Assembly: GCF_003966655.1 (NCBI RefSeq)
Contig: NZ_AP018795.1
Span: 2,745,501 to 2,809,500, forward strand
Direction: 5' to 3'
Source of the DNA: Acidithiobacillus ferridurans
GTDB lineage: Bacteria > Pseudomonadota > Gammaproteobacteria > Acidithiobacillales > Acidithiobacillaceae
DNA length: 64,000 bases
The position numbers were made by a program, and so were the translations under genes. The notes beneath the pieces were generated by a model. That model made no database searches. It was not told the DNA's origin and was given only the letters and a program-made list of their open reading frames with translations. How positions within the stretch are numbered: position 1 is the stretch's first letter; each line of letters starts with the position of its first letter. Shown here piece after piece: positions 56,419-64,000 of this stretch.

Positions 56419-57767
56419 ATGACTGCTGTTATCGCCCTGGTGGGGCGCCCCAACGTGGGTAAATCCACCTTCTTCAATCGCCTGACGCGCACCCGCGAGG
56501 CACTGGTGGCAGACCTCCCGGGCCTTACCCGGGATCGCCACTATGGTACCGCGCAGTTTGAAGGGCGCCAGTATCTGGTGGTCGATACCGGTGGTTTTGA
56601 ACCGGAAGAGCGGGAAGGTCTGGTAGCGGCCATGGCGGCGCAGACCCGCCTCGCCATCACCGAGGCGGATGCCATTTGTTTCCTCGTGGATGCCAAGGAA
56701 GGACTTTCCACTCAGGATGCGGAAATCGCTCAGGAGTTGCGTCGCGGGGGTAAACCCATCTATCTGGTCGTAAACAAGATGGACGCGAAAGGCGCTGTGA
56801 GCGAACTGCCTGAGTTTTATCGCCTTGGTCTGGGTACGCCTTATACCATTTCCGCTGCTCATGGGCACGGCGTCGAACCGTTGCTGGAGGCAATTTTTTC
56901 CGATTTGCCGACCCCTGAGGATGACATCGCAGACGCGACGAGAAAGGGGCCGCGTATCGCCATGCTTGGTCGACCCAACGTAGGGAAGTCGACGCTAGTC
57001 AACACCATGCTGGGTGAAAAGCGCGTTCTCGTTTTTGACGAACCCGGAACCACACGGGACAGCATCCGTATTCCTTACGAGCGCCAGGGAAAACCCTATG
57101 TCATGATCGATACTGCTGGCATGCGGCGCCGCGCGCGGGTCGGCGAGGGGCTCGAAAAACTGAGCGTATTGAAGACCCTGAGTGCGCTGCGCGAGGCAGA
57201 TGTGGTGCTGCTGGTGCTGGATGCGCGTCTGGGCATTGCCGAGCAGGATGCCCACTTGGTGGGTGTCGCGGTCGAACTGGGGCGTCCCATTGTGGTGGTG
57301 GTCAACAAATGGGATGGCATGAACCCCGAAGAGCGCAAGGCCGTAAAGCAGGAACTGGAAAGACGGCTGGACTTTATTCGCTACGCGCCGGTCTATACCA
57401 TATCCGCTTTGCATGGTACGGGTGTGGGTGATCTCTATAAGAGTATCGATCAGCTATGGATTGATTCCCGTCGTCATTTCTCCACAGCCGAACTGAACCG
57501 TGCCCTGGCCGATGTGATCGAGACCCATCAACCACCCATGGTGGGTGGGCGACGCATCAAACTGCGTTACTGTCATCAGGGGGGGAGAACCCCATCACCC
57601 TGGTGTTTCATGGGAACCAATTGACGCGCCTGCCCGGCACCTACAAACGTTATCTGGAAAGCGCCTTCCGCAGAGCCCTTCATTTGGAGGCTGTGCCCCT
57701 GCGTCTGGTCTTCCGACAGGGAGAAAATCCCTACGACCCGCAACCAAAGAATGGGAGACAACATTAA
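56419..57767 (+). CDS. der: Ribosome assembly GTPase Der (EngA), frameshifted in a G7 run
   Basis: Double-GTPase for 50S maturation. Two G domains: [13 protein letters not shown] (residue about 8) with DTGGF, and [12 protein letters not shown] (about 183) with DTAGMRR; NKMD and NKWD are the G4 motifs. A C-terminal KH-like domain follows. The frame breaks at 57579-57585; one extra G restores [26 protein letters not shown]-type sequence and a 449-residue protein ending at TAA 57765-57767, directly before the next ATG. Without correction the KH domain is cut. An under-call is likely because der is essential. Confidence 0.92.
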
Positions 57768-58184
57768 ATGAGGGAACGCATCCCGGGCTGGTGGCGCTGG
57801 GCGTTCGCTGCAGTGTGCATTTATACGGCGATCCTGGTGGGCAACCGTTATCTGCCTGTTAGTCCGCAGATGCTCTGGATACGCGCCGGTGAGTATGCGC
57901 TGTGGGCCGCCATAACGCTGGGGGCCATCGCCCGATTTTTTCCTGCCTTGACGCCTTACGGCTGGCGGCCGGTCACCATCTTCCTGGGCGCGGTACTTTC
58001 AGGACTGGAAATCTTTATCGGGACGGGGCCTGACACGAAGGTGCGGGTGGATGAATGGATGACGGCGCTGATTGGCATTGCAATCATCACCATTCTGGCG
58101 CGTGTTTTACCCGTTGCTTTTACGCGTTTCTGGTTTGGTCAGGAGGTAGCTCGTCATGGACCTATTGTTCCTCCGCCACGCTGA
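57768..58184 (+). CDS. Small four-helix inner-membrane protein of unknown function
   Basis: 138 residues, starting immediately after the restored der stop (TAAATG). Hydrophobic segments at about 10-27, 45-62, 70-88 and 100-120 suggest four membrane helices, with a conserved-looking GTGPDTKVRVDEWMTALIG loop between the third and fourth. It resembles the small PsiE-like type of membrane protein, but I do not recognise a family with confidence. The 3' end overlaps the next gene by 29 bases. Confidence 0.65.
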   Translation: MRERIPGWWRWAFAAVCIYTAILVGNRYLPVSPQMLWIRAGEYALWAAITLGAIARFFPALTPYGWRPVTIFLGAVLSGLEIFIGTGPDTKVRVDEWMTALIGIAIITILARVLPVAFTRFWFGQEVARHGPIVPPPR

Positions 58185-58386
58185 GGCGGAAGACGCAGAT
58201 AATGGTGGATCTGACTTTGAACGTCAGTTAACTGCGCACGGTCGGGCGAGTGCGGAGGAAACGGCAGACGGGCTAGCACTCTGCATCTGTAACCAGATCG
58301 CATTGCGGCGTAGCCCTCTGGTACGGACCAGGGAAATGGGTGCATATCTGGCTGCCGCTTTGCTACCGTCCCTGGCCTGGCGGTAA
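58156..58386 (+). pseudogene. Truncated SixA-like phosphohistidine phosphatase
   Basis: 76 codons. LLFLRHAEAEDADNGG at the N-terminus is the RHG/RHA signature of the histidine phosphatase superfamily, and QLTAHGRASAEETADGL plus SPLVRTREMGAYLAAAL match SixA. Normal SixA is about 150-160 residues. Here translation stops after SLAWR, and I find no continuation of the C-terminal half (second catalytic His) in either other frame. The AGGAGGT ribosome site at 58141-58147 is intact, so a short product may still be made, but it should be inactive. Confidence 0.6.
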
Positions 58387-58493
58387 TGGCGGCATGTTGT
58401 TGTTAACGTTTAATCCTGCAGACGCCAGTCCGTTGACAGACTCTCCTGCTGTCGCCAAGGTTTCCGGGCCGAATCATGATACAATGGTCTTTG

Positions 58494-58537
58494 TTGTCAT
58501 AAAAGTGACATAAATCTTTCATCAAAGTGTCATATTA
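58494..58537 (+). promoter_or_regulatory. Two tandem Pho boxes (four 11-base repeats) upstream of pstS
   Basis: Four direct 11-base units, TTGTCATAAAA, GTGACATAAAT, CTTTCATCAAA and GTGTCATATTA, follow each other without gaps. Each has the PhoB half-site (consensus CTGTCAT) and an A/T-rich spacer. Two boxes in series predict cooperative PhoB binding and strong induction at low phosphate. A TTAGAT -10 candidate (58543-58548) follows six bases on, as expected where PhoB replaces the -35. Confidence 0.88.
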
Positions 58538-58651
58538 CTATGTTAGATTGCCCTTCGAGTTTCGCTGAAGATGGCACTATCGTGCTGTCTGGATGCGGGA
58601 TGTTCTGTGGATAAGTCGTAAATCAACGTATCTGCCATCTTTGGAGGCCTT

Positions 58652-59740
58652 ATGCTGCATCGCTTGAAAGAAGAAGTAACACGTAGTGTCAAAGGTGCCG
58701 TAATTCTGTCCGCGTTGGGCCTTTCTGCCCTGTATGCCCTGCCTGCTTCGGCAGCTCCGACCATCTCGCTGTTGGAAACCGGCTCCACCCTGCTGTACCC
58801 ACTCTTCAATCTGTGGGTTCCTGTGTACACCAAGATGAACCCTGGCATTCAGATCACCACCCAGGGCACGGGCAGCGGTACCGGCATCGCTGAGGCGATC
58901 TCTGGGGTGGCCCAGATCGGCGCTTCTGATGCCTACATGAGTGACGCTCAGATCAAGCAGCATCCCAATATCCTGAACATCCCGCTGGCCATCTCCATTC
59001 AAATGATCAATTACAACGTTCCCGGTCTGAATAACGTGCATCTGAAGCTGTCCGGTCCGGTGCTCGCAGGCATCTACTCCGGCAAGATCACCAACTGGGA
59101 TGATGTGGCCATTGCTAAGCTGAATCCCGGCATAAAGCTGCCCAAGCACAAGATTATTCCGGTGCATCGTACCGATGGATCCGGTGATACCTTCATTTTC
59201 ACCACCTATCTGTCTGATACGACCCCTGCATGGAGCAATAGCGTGGGTTACAGCACAACGGTGAGCTGGCCAGCAGTCCCTGGTGGCATTGGTGCGGAAG
59301 GTAACCCCGGCATGGTGCAGGCCCTGAAAACGACACCTTACGGTATCGCCTATATTGGCATTAGTTGGAAGAAGCCAGTGGAAGAGGCCCATCTGGGAAT
59401 GGCCATGCTGGAAAACCGCGCCGGCAAGTTCGTACTGCCGACGGTGGCGAATGCCAAGGCTGCAGCGGGTGAGATGGTACAAAAGACCCCGGCTGACGAG
59501 CGGATTAGTCTGGTCTATGCACCAGGTGCCAATTCCTATCCCATCATCAACTACGAATATGCGATCGTCAGCAAGACGCAGCCCAATACCGAAGTGGCTA
59601 TGTCCATGCGTAAGTTCCTGAACTGGGCTATTGATCCGAAGGGTGGTAATGCGCCACACTTCATCACTGCAGTGAACTTTGTGCCGCTGCCCGATAGCGC
59701 TGCGAAGCTTTCCCGCAAGCAGATCGCGGAAATTCAGTAA
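58652..59740 (+). CDS. pstS: Phosphate ABC transporter substrate-binding protein PstS
   Basis: Periplasmic high-affinity phosphate receptor. 362 residues. A long signal peptide ends near ALPASAA. LLETGSTLLYPLFNLW (about residue 40) and GTGSGTGIAEAISG (about 74) form phosphate contacts, ITNWDDVAIAKLNPG (about 147) is conserved, and HRTDGSGDTFIFTTYLS (about 170) contains the main binding loop. GGAGG precedes the ATG. It is first in pstSCA under the tandem Pho boxes. Confidence 0.95.
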   Translation: MLHRLKEEVTRSVKGAVILSALGLSALYALPASAAPTISLLETGSTLLYPLFNLWVPVYTKMNPGIQITTQGTGSGTGIAEAISGVAQIGASDAYMSDAQIKQHPNILNIPLAISIQMINYNVPGLNNVHLKLSGPVLAGIYSGKITNWDDVAIAKLNPGIKLPKHKIIPVHRTDGSGDTFIFTTYLSDTTPAWSNSVGYSTTVSWPAVPGGIGAEGNPGMVQALKTTPYGIAYIGISWKKPVEEAHLGMAMLENRAGKFVLPTVANAKAAAGEMVQKTPADERISLVYAPGANSYPIINYEYAIVSKTQPNTEVAMSMRKFLNWAIDPKGGNAPHFITAVNFVPLPDSAAKLSRKQIAEIQ

Positions 59741-59751
59741 GGGTTGTGCCG

Positions 59752-59776
59752 GAGCCGGGGCTGTGTACCCTGGCTC
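59752..59776 (+). terminator. Hairpin between pstS and pstC (attenuator or mRNA stabiliser)
   Basis: GAGCCGGGG (59752-59760), loop CTGTGTA, CCCTGGCTC (59768-59776), a nine-pair stem with one G-T, followed by only two T. In Pst operons such a structure commonly lets pstS be expressed well above the permease genes. Full termination is unlikely. Confidence 0.55.
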
Positions 59777-59866
59777 TTCCCATCTCCCATGCAGGACTCC
59801 TCTGTATATTTTTATGATTATTGATGCCGACTATCCAGATGCTCCAAGTGCCGGGAGATTTGTGGG

Positions 59867-60823
59867 ATGAAAACTCCTGTATTTAGAGTAGGGCTGATCG
59901 TTACGGCTAGCTTTTTACCGCTTTCATTAATTGCATTGATTGTATTTTTGGTCATTTATTCATGGCCGGCTATTCAGTTTAATCAGCTTCATTTTTTGTG
60001 GACGAACGACTGGAATCTGGGGAATCTATATGGTAACCCGGTTGATGTACACGGCGCGCAGATCATGCCCGGGGCAAAATATGGGATCTGGTTTCTTGTC
60101 GTTGGCACCATTGTCAGTTCGATACTGGCCATGTTGATGGCGATGCCTATAGCGATCGGGGCGGCATATTTCCTGAGTGAAGGGGTGCGCAAATCCTGGG
60201 CCGGCCCGTTGTCTCTTTTCGTTGATTTGCTGGCGGCCATTCCCAGCGTCGTTTATGGACTATGGGGATACGCCCTGCTGGTACCGCTTTTTGGCCAGAC
60301 TATTTTCCCCTTTATGGCCAAGACGTTTTCTTTGATTCCGTTCCTCGGCGGTGATCCGGGGAGTGGCTATGGGCTGCTTACTTCGGCCTTTGTGCTGGCG
60401 GTAATGATCATTCCACTGATTTCTGCCACCCTGCGAGAGTCCATCCAGATGACGGAACCTGCTTTGAAGGAAGCGGGTCTGAGTCTGGGCCTGAACCGCC
60501 TGGAGGTTTTCTGGCATATCACCCTGCCCAAGTTGAAGACCGTGTTGATCGGAGTGGGTATTCTCGCCCTGGGCCGAGCCCTGGGAGAAACCATGGCGGT
60601 TCTGATGGTCAGTGGCAATGCGCTGAATTATCTGCCCAACAACATTTATGCGCCGATCTCCACCATGGCCGCATTTATTGCTTCACAACTGGATAGCGCA
60701 CTACAGGATCCGACGAATATGGCCGTTGAGGCGCTTTCGGAAATTGCCCTGGTGCTCCTGGTCATTACGGTGGTAGTGAACTTTGCAGCGCGTTTACTAC
60801 TGTGGATGGCGAGGGTACGCTGA
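59867..60823 (+). CDS. pstC: Phosphate ABC transporter permease PstC
   Basis: 318 residues with about six membrane helices. The ABC permease EAA region is ALKEAGLSLGLNRLEVFWHITLPKLK (split near residue 205). LGRALGETMAVLMVSGN and the periplasmic loop with VHGAQIMPGAKYGIW are typical of PstC. It is 126 bases after pstS and overlaps pstA by one base. Confidence 0.93.
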   Translation: MKTPVFRVGLIVTASFLPLSLIALIVFLVIYSWPAIQFNQLHFLWTNDWNLGNLYGNPVDVHGAQIMPGAKYGIWFLVVGTIVSSILAMLMAMPIAIGAAYFLSEGVRKSWAGPLSLFVDLLAAIPSVVYGLWGYALLVPLFGQTIFPFMAKTFSLIPFLGGDPGSGYGLLTSAFVLAVMIIPLISATLRESIQMTEPALKEAGLSLGLNRLEVFWHITLPKLKTVLIGVGILALGRALGETMAVLMVSGNALNYLPNNIYAPISTMAAFIASQLDSALQDPTNMAVEALSEIALVLLVITVVVNFAARLLLWMARVR

Positions 60824-61734
60824 TGGCCAGCAAGACAGTTGAAAGCAGCATTACCACCATATCCCGCGCGAAGGGCTTCAAGGTATCTTTATACAGGCGC
60901 ATAATGTCCGCATTCGCTTGGTTGTTCGTGGTGTTCTCGTTTCTTTTTCTTGCGGCGATGTTTATTTCCATTGTTGGGGACGTGGTCATTCACGCATGGC
61001 CGGCGTTGACGCCAAAATTGTTAACGGACATTACCAATGGTATCGGTGGTGGTCTCAAAAATGCTATCGAGGGCTCCGTTGTCATGTCCGTCGGGGCGTT
61101 GCTGCTGGCGGCACCAATCGGCATTTCTGCCGGAATATACCTGAGCGAGCATGGATACGGCGGAGCCGGAAAAATGCTGCGTTTTCTTTCCGATGTGCTG
61201 GTCGGCATCCCGTCCATCGTGCTGGGCTATGTCGGCTATATCACCATGGTCATTTATCTGGGTTGGCAGTTCTCGGTAGCGGCTGGAATCATCACCCTGA
61301 CAGTGATGTTGCTGCCCTACGTCGCCCGCTCCACCGAACTGGCGATGGCCAATATTCCGCTGGCGGTACGTGAGGCGGGTTACGGCCTGGGCGCGGGCGA
61401 AGGGCGTGTAGTGCTACAGATACTCCTGCCAGGCGCGGCACCGGCGATCATGACGGGGCTTTTTTATGCCGTCGCGCTGTCCATGGGAGAAACAGCGCCG
61501 CTCCTGTATACGGCGGGTTGGTCCAACTACATGTGGAATGGACAGTTTACCAAAGAGCCCATCGGCTACCTGACCTACGTCATATGGACGTTTATCAACG
61601 AACCTTTTACTGAATCTCATATGCTCGCATTTGCAGCGGCTTTTCTGATTACCGGGGGCGTGCTGATCCTGATCCTGGCCGGTCGCTGGTTACTGATACG
61701 CGGACAACGTCGCATGGGCGTTTATCAGGGATAA
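60823..61734 (+). CDS. pstA: Phosphate ABC transporter permease PstA
   Basis: 303 residues from ATG 60823 sharing a base with the pstC stop. PIGISAGIYLSEHG (about residue 105), DVLVGIPSIVLGYVGY (about 127) and the EAA loop VREAGYGLGAGEGRVVLQILLPGAAP (near 183) are conserved. ALSMGETAPLLYTAGW is a family block. The ATPase gene pstB, which normally follows, is absent: the next gene is on the opposite strand only 20 bases away. Confidence 0.93.
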   Translation: MASKTVESSITTISRAKGFKVSLYRRIMSAFAWLFVVFSFLFLAAMFISIVGDVVIHAWPALTPKLLTDITNGIGGGLKNAIEGSVVMSVGALLLAAPIGISAGIYLSEHGYGGAGKMLRFLSDVLVGIPSIVLGYVGYITMVIYLGWQFSVAAGIITLTVMLLPYVARSTELAMANIPLAVREAGYGLGAGEGRVVLQILLPGAAPAIMTGLFYAVALSMGETAPLLYTAGWSNYMWNGQFTKEPIGYLTYVIWTFINEPFTESHMLAFAAAFLITGGVLILILAGRWLLIRGQRRMGVYQG

Positions 61735-61754
61735 GAAGGCCGGTGTGCTGCCCC

Positions 61755-62522
61755 TTATTTCCGCGCGCAACCGGGGAAGATCCCGTTGACTTGCTGATCC
61801 TCTGCGCCCGCCAGCACCTCTTTGGAGCGGGCCAGGAACTCGGCAGCGCGGCCCCGGTCGCTATTGTCGGTGGTTTGCCAGATAGGGAAGAGGGTGTTTT
61901 CTTCGCGGTTTTCATGTTTGGCCAGGGATCCGGAAAGCACTGCGCAAATAGCGGGCAACATACCATAATCCTTTTCCATCAACGTCTCTTCCACCAGTTT
62001 GGACTGGACGATGATGCTGTCGTGTTCAAGGAGCATGTCCGCAAGTGGACCTTTTATCTCTCCGCCACCCAATATCGGACCGAGGATATTGTTCTCCAGA
62101 TGGACGTGGCGGCGGAGACCGATCCAGTAATCGCTGAAGAGGGTTTCTGCATCGGTGATCCGATTTTGGTTGGCGGCAGCCAGAATGTCAGCAAACTGGC
62201 AGTCCAGGCGGTAGTGATCCCAGGTCAGTAGGTCTACCACATCCTTGGCTTCCGCTTCGGCGCGAGGTCGTATGTCTATCTGCCAGAGTTTGCCATCCGT
62301 TTCAAAACGCCAAGAGATGGCATCGCGCAACTGAAAAGCCACTGCCCGCATCATGGCGCTAGGATCCGTGTCCGCCAATACCCGTACCTGCTGCCCTATT
62401 GCCAGGCGGATCGTAGCGGCGTAAATCAGGGGTTGCGCCACCGCGTAAGGCATGCCACACACGTCGATCACGTTCTGGGCCGAGACTCTGGGTGCGGGCG
62501 ATATTGCTGATTGAATTGACAT
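61755..62522 (-). CDS. DUF2249-hemerythrin (HHE) two-domain protein
   Basis: 255 residues. The N-terminal domain (about 15-86) looks like DUF2249, a SirA/TusA-like fold, with IDVCGMP at the start and SWRFETDGKLWQIDI at the end; the TusA catalytic Cys position is Tyr26. The C-terminal hemerythrin-like four-helix domain (about 95-225) shows predicted di-iron ligands His103, His139, Glu143, His167, His203 and Glu207. Such proteins are tied to oxygen, NO or iron-sulphur repair in other bacteria; the role here is unproven. AAGGA precedes the ATG. Convergent with pstA. Confidence 0.8.
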   Translation of the reverse strand: MSIQSAISPAPRVSAQNVIDVCGMPYAVAQPLIYAATIRLAIGQQVRVLADTDPSAMMRAVAFQLRDAISWRFETDGKLWQIDIRPRAEAEAKDVVDLLTWDHYRLDCQFADILAAANQNRITDAETLFSDYWIGLRRHVHLENNILGPILGGGEIKGPLADMLLEHDSIIVQSKLVEETLMEKDYGMLPAICAVLSGSLAKHENREENTLFPIWQTTDNSDRGRAAEFLARSKEVLAGAEDQQVNGIFPGCARK

Positions 62523-62840
62523 GGTGTGAAGTCCTTGATAGCAAGTTCGGCGGTGCCTGGGACGGCAACAGACCCTAACTTATGGTGCGTCTGCAGAGAA
62601 AAGCACGCCGGTCCATCATGATGAAGTCTGGAGACCGGGATTGCAATACGGGTAAGCCCGTCCGTCACCGGACCGCTTTCCCTGGGCGTCAGGAGTGCGG
62701 TATCTCGCCTCATATGATAGATTACAGCTTAGCAGTTGGCGCATGCCGAGATCCGTAGAAGAGCTCCGCAAAGGCGAGTGCCAGAAAGGCGCTAGCTCAA
62801 ATTTATTTCGCTTATCTTACCTGAAATTAGGCAGAAACTA
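62523..62840. other. 318-base divergent intergenic region
   Basis: Lies between the divergent hemerythrin and DsbG-like genes. I see no coding gene and no strong sigma-70 promoter on either strand. A short hairpin GTCCG-TCAC-CGGAC lies at 62660-62673. The segment 62780-62840 next to the DsbG-like start is A/T-richer, as expected for promoter DNA. Confidence 0.5.
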
Positions 62841-63518
62841 ATGTTTAAAAAGTCACTGGTGATCATGGCTCGTACATTATTGGCAGCGTGGTTGGTATCG
62901 TCTATTTCGGCTTGTGCAAAAAAAACACCTCCTTCGTCAACCTCCACAGGAAGCGCGGCGACCGCTACTGCAACGTCCAGCATGACTGCCACACCCTCTA
63001 AAATGACTCCGAGCGATTTCTGGCAACTGATGGGGAAAAAACTTACCTATATCCAAGAGGGCCACCAGGGGCCTGTCGTTTACGATTTTACGGATACAAA
63101 TTGCCCATTCTGTCATCTTTTATATGTGACCGAAGCCCGTCTCATTCGAGAAGGAAAATTGACCGTCCGCTATGTCCCTGTCGCTATAATAAAGCCCAGC
63201 AGCATGCCGGAGGCTGCCGCCATATTACAGGCTGATAACCCTGTAGCGGCCTTACAAAAGGCCGAAGATGCCATTGCTAAGGGCATGAAGACAGGCAAGC
63301 CAGCCAACCTCGCACGAGCTACGGACGCAATCGGCAAGGCGTCACCAAAAACCATCGCAGCGATCAAAAAGATAGAGGCAAACAATGTATTCTTGCAGGA
63401 AATAGGCGTCGACGATCTCCCGGATATTATTTATCTGCCCAAAAAAGGCAAGCTTGGTCTGATAACGGGATTGATAAGCGAGAAGAAGCTCACGGAACTG
63501 CTACCGCAAATTCAATGA
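62841..63518 (+). CDS. DsbC/DsbG-like thioredoxin-fold lipoprotein
   Basis: 225 residues. Lipoprotein signal with SISAC (Cys25), a Ser/Thr/Ala linker (about 28-55), then a thioredoxin fold with redox motif Cys88-Pro-Phe-Cys91 in FTDTNCPFCHLLY. A helical insert (about 120-185) and a VDDLPDIIYLP cis-proline region (about 190-200) follow, resembling DsbG/DsbC. The N-terminal cystatin-like dimerisation domain of DsbC/G is missing. It is probably a membrane-tethered periplasmic thiol-disulphide protein; reductase, isomerase and oxidase cannot be told apart. No ribosome site is strong; ATG 62865 is an alternative start. Confidence 0.8.
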   Translation: MFKKSLVIMARTLLAAWLVSSISACAKKTPPSSTSTGSAATATATSSMTATPSKMTPSDFWQLMGKKLTYIQEGHQGPVVYDFTDTNCPFCHLLYVTEARLIREGKLTVRYVPVAIIKPSSMPEAAAILQADNPVAALQKAEDAIAKGMKTGKPANLARATDAIGKASPKTIAAIKKIEANNVFLQEIGVDDLPDIIYLPKKGKLGLITGLISEKKLTELLPQIQ

Positions 63519-63658
63519 TCTGAATAAAAATGCTGCCATCAGGCTGCCGTCTCCAGATCAAACGCAGTGAGCCGGTGCGTATCGACGTCCGTATAGTGGA
63601 CTTTGGAATTTGGCGGAATTTCTTACGCCATTTTAACCAGAGTTGATATAACCTCACG

Positions 63659-64000
63659 ATGCAATCACTCAGCACAGTATGGTGGGTCCTTCCTGGTTTG
63701 TTCCTTGCCGGTATAGGTGCCGGGTTCGTCAATGTTCTGGCGGGTGCGGGGTCCATGCTGACCCTGCCTGCGCTCATTTTCGTGGGCCTTGATCCAATCG
63801 CCGCAAACGGCACCAACCGCATCGGCATCCTTTTGGAAAATCTCACCGCAGCGCGCACCTTTTACCACCATAACCTGGTGGATCTGAAAATGGGAATAAA
63901 GCTGGCGCTGTGGACGCTGCCGGGCGCCATGCTGGGCGCCATTGCAGGTATCCATATCGGCAATCTCTGGTTTCAGCGTATATTGGTGATTGTACTGGCA
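63659..64000 (+). CDS. TauE/SafE-family membrane permease, N-terminal part (runs off the window)
   Basis: 114 codons visible from ATG 63659. WWVLPGLFLAGIGAGFVNVLAGAGSML begins the first helix and the conserved Gly-rich GAGFVNVLAG motif. ALIFVGLDPIAANGTNRIGI (about residues 40-59) is the family NGTN motif, and LWTLPGAMLGAIAG follows. The family exports sulphite, sulphoacetate or other anions; the substrate is not readable from this fragment. Confidence 0.85.
   Translation, partial: MQSLSTVWWVLPGLFLAGIGAGFVNVLAGAGSMLTLPALIFVGLDPIAANGTNRIGILLENLTAARTFYHHNLVDLKMGIKLALWTLPGAMLGAIAGIHIGNLWFQRILVIVLA

Noticed and set aside
62468-62713. 81-codon minus-strand frame in the hemerythrin-DsbG intergenic region
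   Set aside because: It overlaps the hemerythrin start in another frame, has no ribosome site and no recognisable motif.

Overview
This 64 kb window is a chromosomal, almost entirely housekeeping stretch of a Gram-negative proteobacterium. Outer-membrane parts (BamB, PilW, a TolC-like lipoprotein), an HflKC/Hfq cluster, a hisZ gene and mixed beta/gamma gene orders all fit. The gene set (two unrelated polyphosphate kinases, PEP carboxylase, RND efflux, hisZ) and a base composition that looks moderately GC-rich make an Acidithiobacillus-like organism the best guess. That is inference from recall, not a database match. I see no insertion sequences, prophage, CRISPR array or rRNA, and I found no clear undescribed multi-gene system.

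Layout. 0-1.4 kb (minus): folD followed by ppk1, whose end lies outside the window. 1.4-7.3 kb (minus): a three-gene RND efflux operon with an operator-like palindrome over its promoter. 7.4-11.7 kb: a TPR membrane protein, then ppc and the maf paralogue yceF on minus. 12.0-20.7 kb (plus): hfq-hflX-hflK-hflC-hisZ-purA, then rnr, with a divergent tRNA-Leu(CAG) between purA and rnr. 20.7-26.2 kb (minus): ppk2, a pyridine-nucleotide-disulphide oxidoreductase, purM-purN-cinA-like, and sodB. 26.3-28.5 kb (plus): pgsA-hda-yihY. 28.5-38.5 kb (plus): the fatty-acid cluster yceD-rpmF-plsX-fabH-fabD-fabG-acpP-fabF-pabC-mltG-tmk-holB-pilZ. 38.5-41.5 kb: tRNA-Ser(GGA), 4.5S RNA, dnaX-ybaB-recR. 41.5-48.6 kb: amtB-nnrD-bioA-CBS-tsaE-mutL-miaA. 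48.8-58.4 kb: ndk-rlmN-pilW-rodZ-ispG-hisS-yfgM-bamB-der, a small membrane protein and a truncated sixA-like gene. 58.5-61.7 kb: pstSCA behind two tandem Pho boxes. 61.7-64 kb: a DUF2249-hemerythrin protein, a DsbC/G-like lipoprotein and the start of a TauE/SafE permease.

Most genes sit in tightly packed operons with 1-8 base stop/start overlaps, so translational coupling is the rule. The phosphate theme recurs: PPK1, PPK2 and a Pho-box-controlled Pst transporter are all within the window, although pstB and phoU are not.

The main data-quality message is that seven conserved genes (folD, hisZ, the disulphide oxidoreductase, pgsA, fabD, bioA, der) each carry one frameshift. In every case a single missing base in a G or C homopolymer explains it, and adding that base restores a full-length family member of exactly whole-codon length. 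Several of these genes are normally essential, so the sequence most likely contains homopolymer under-calls rather than pseudogenes.
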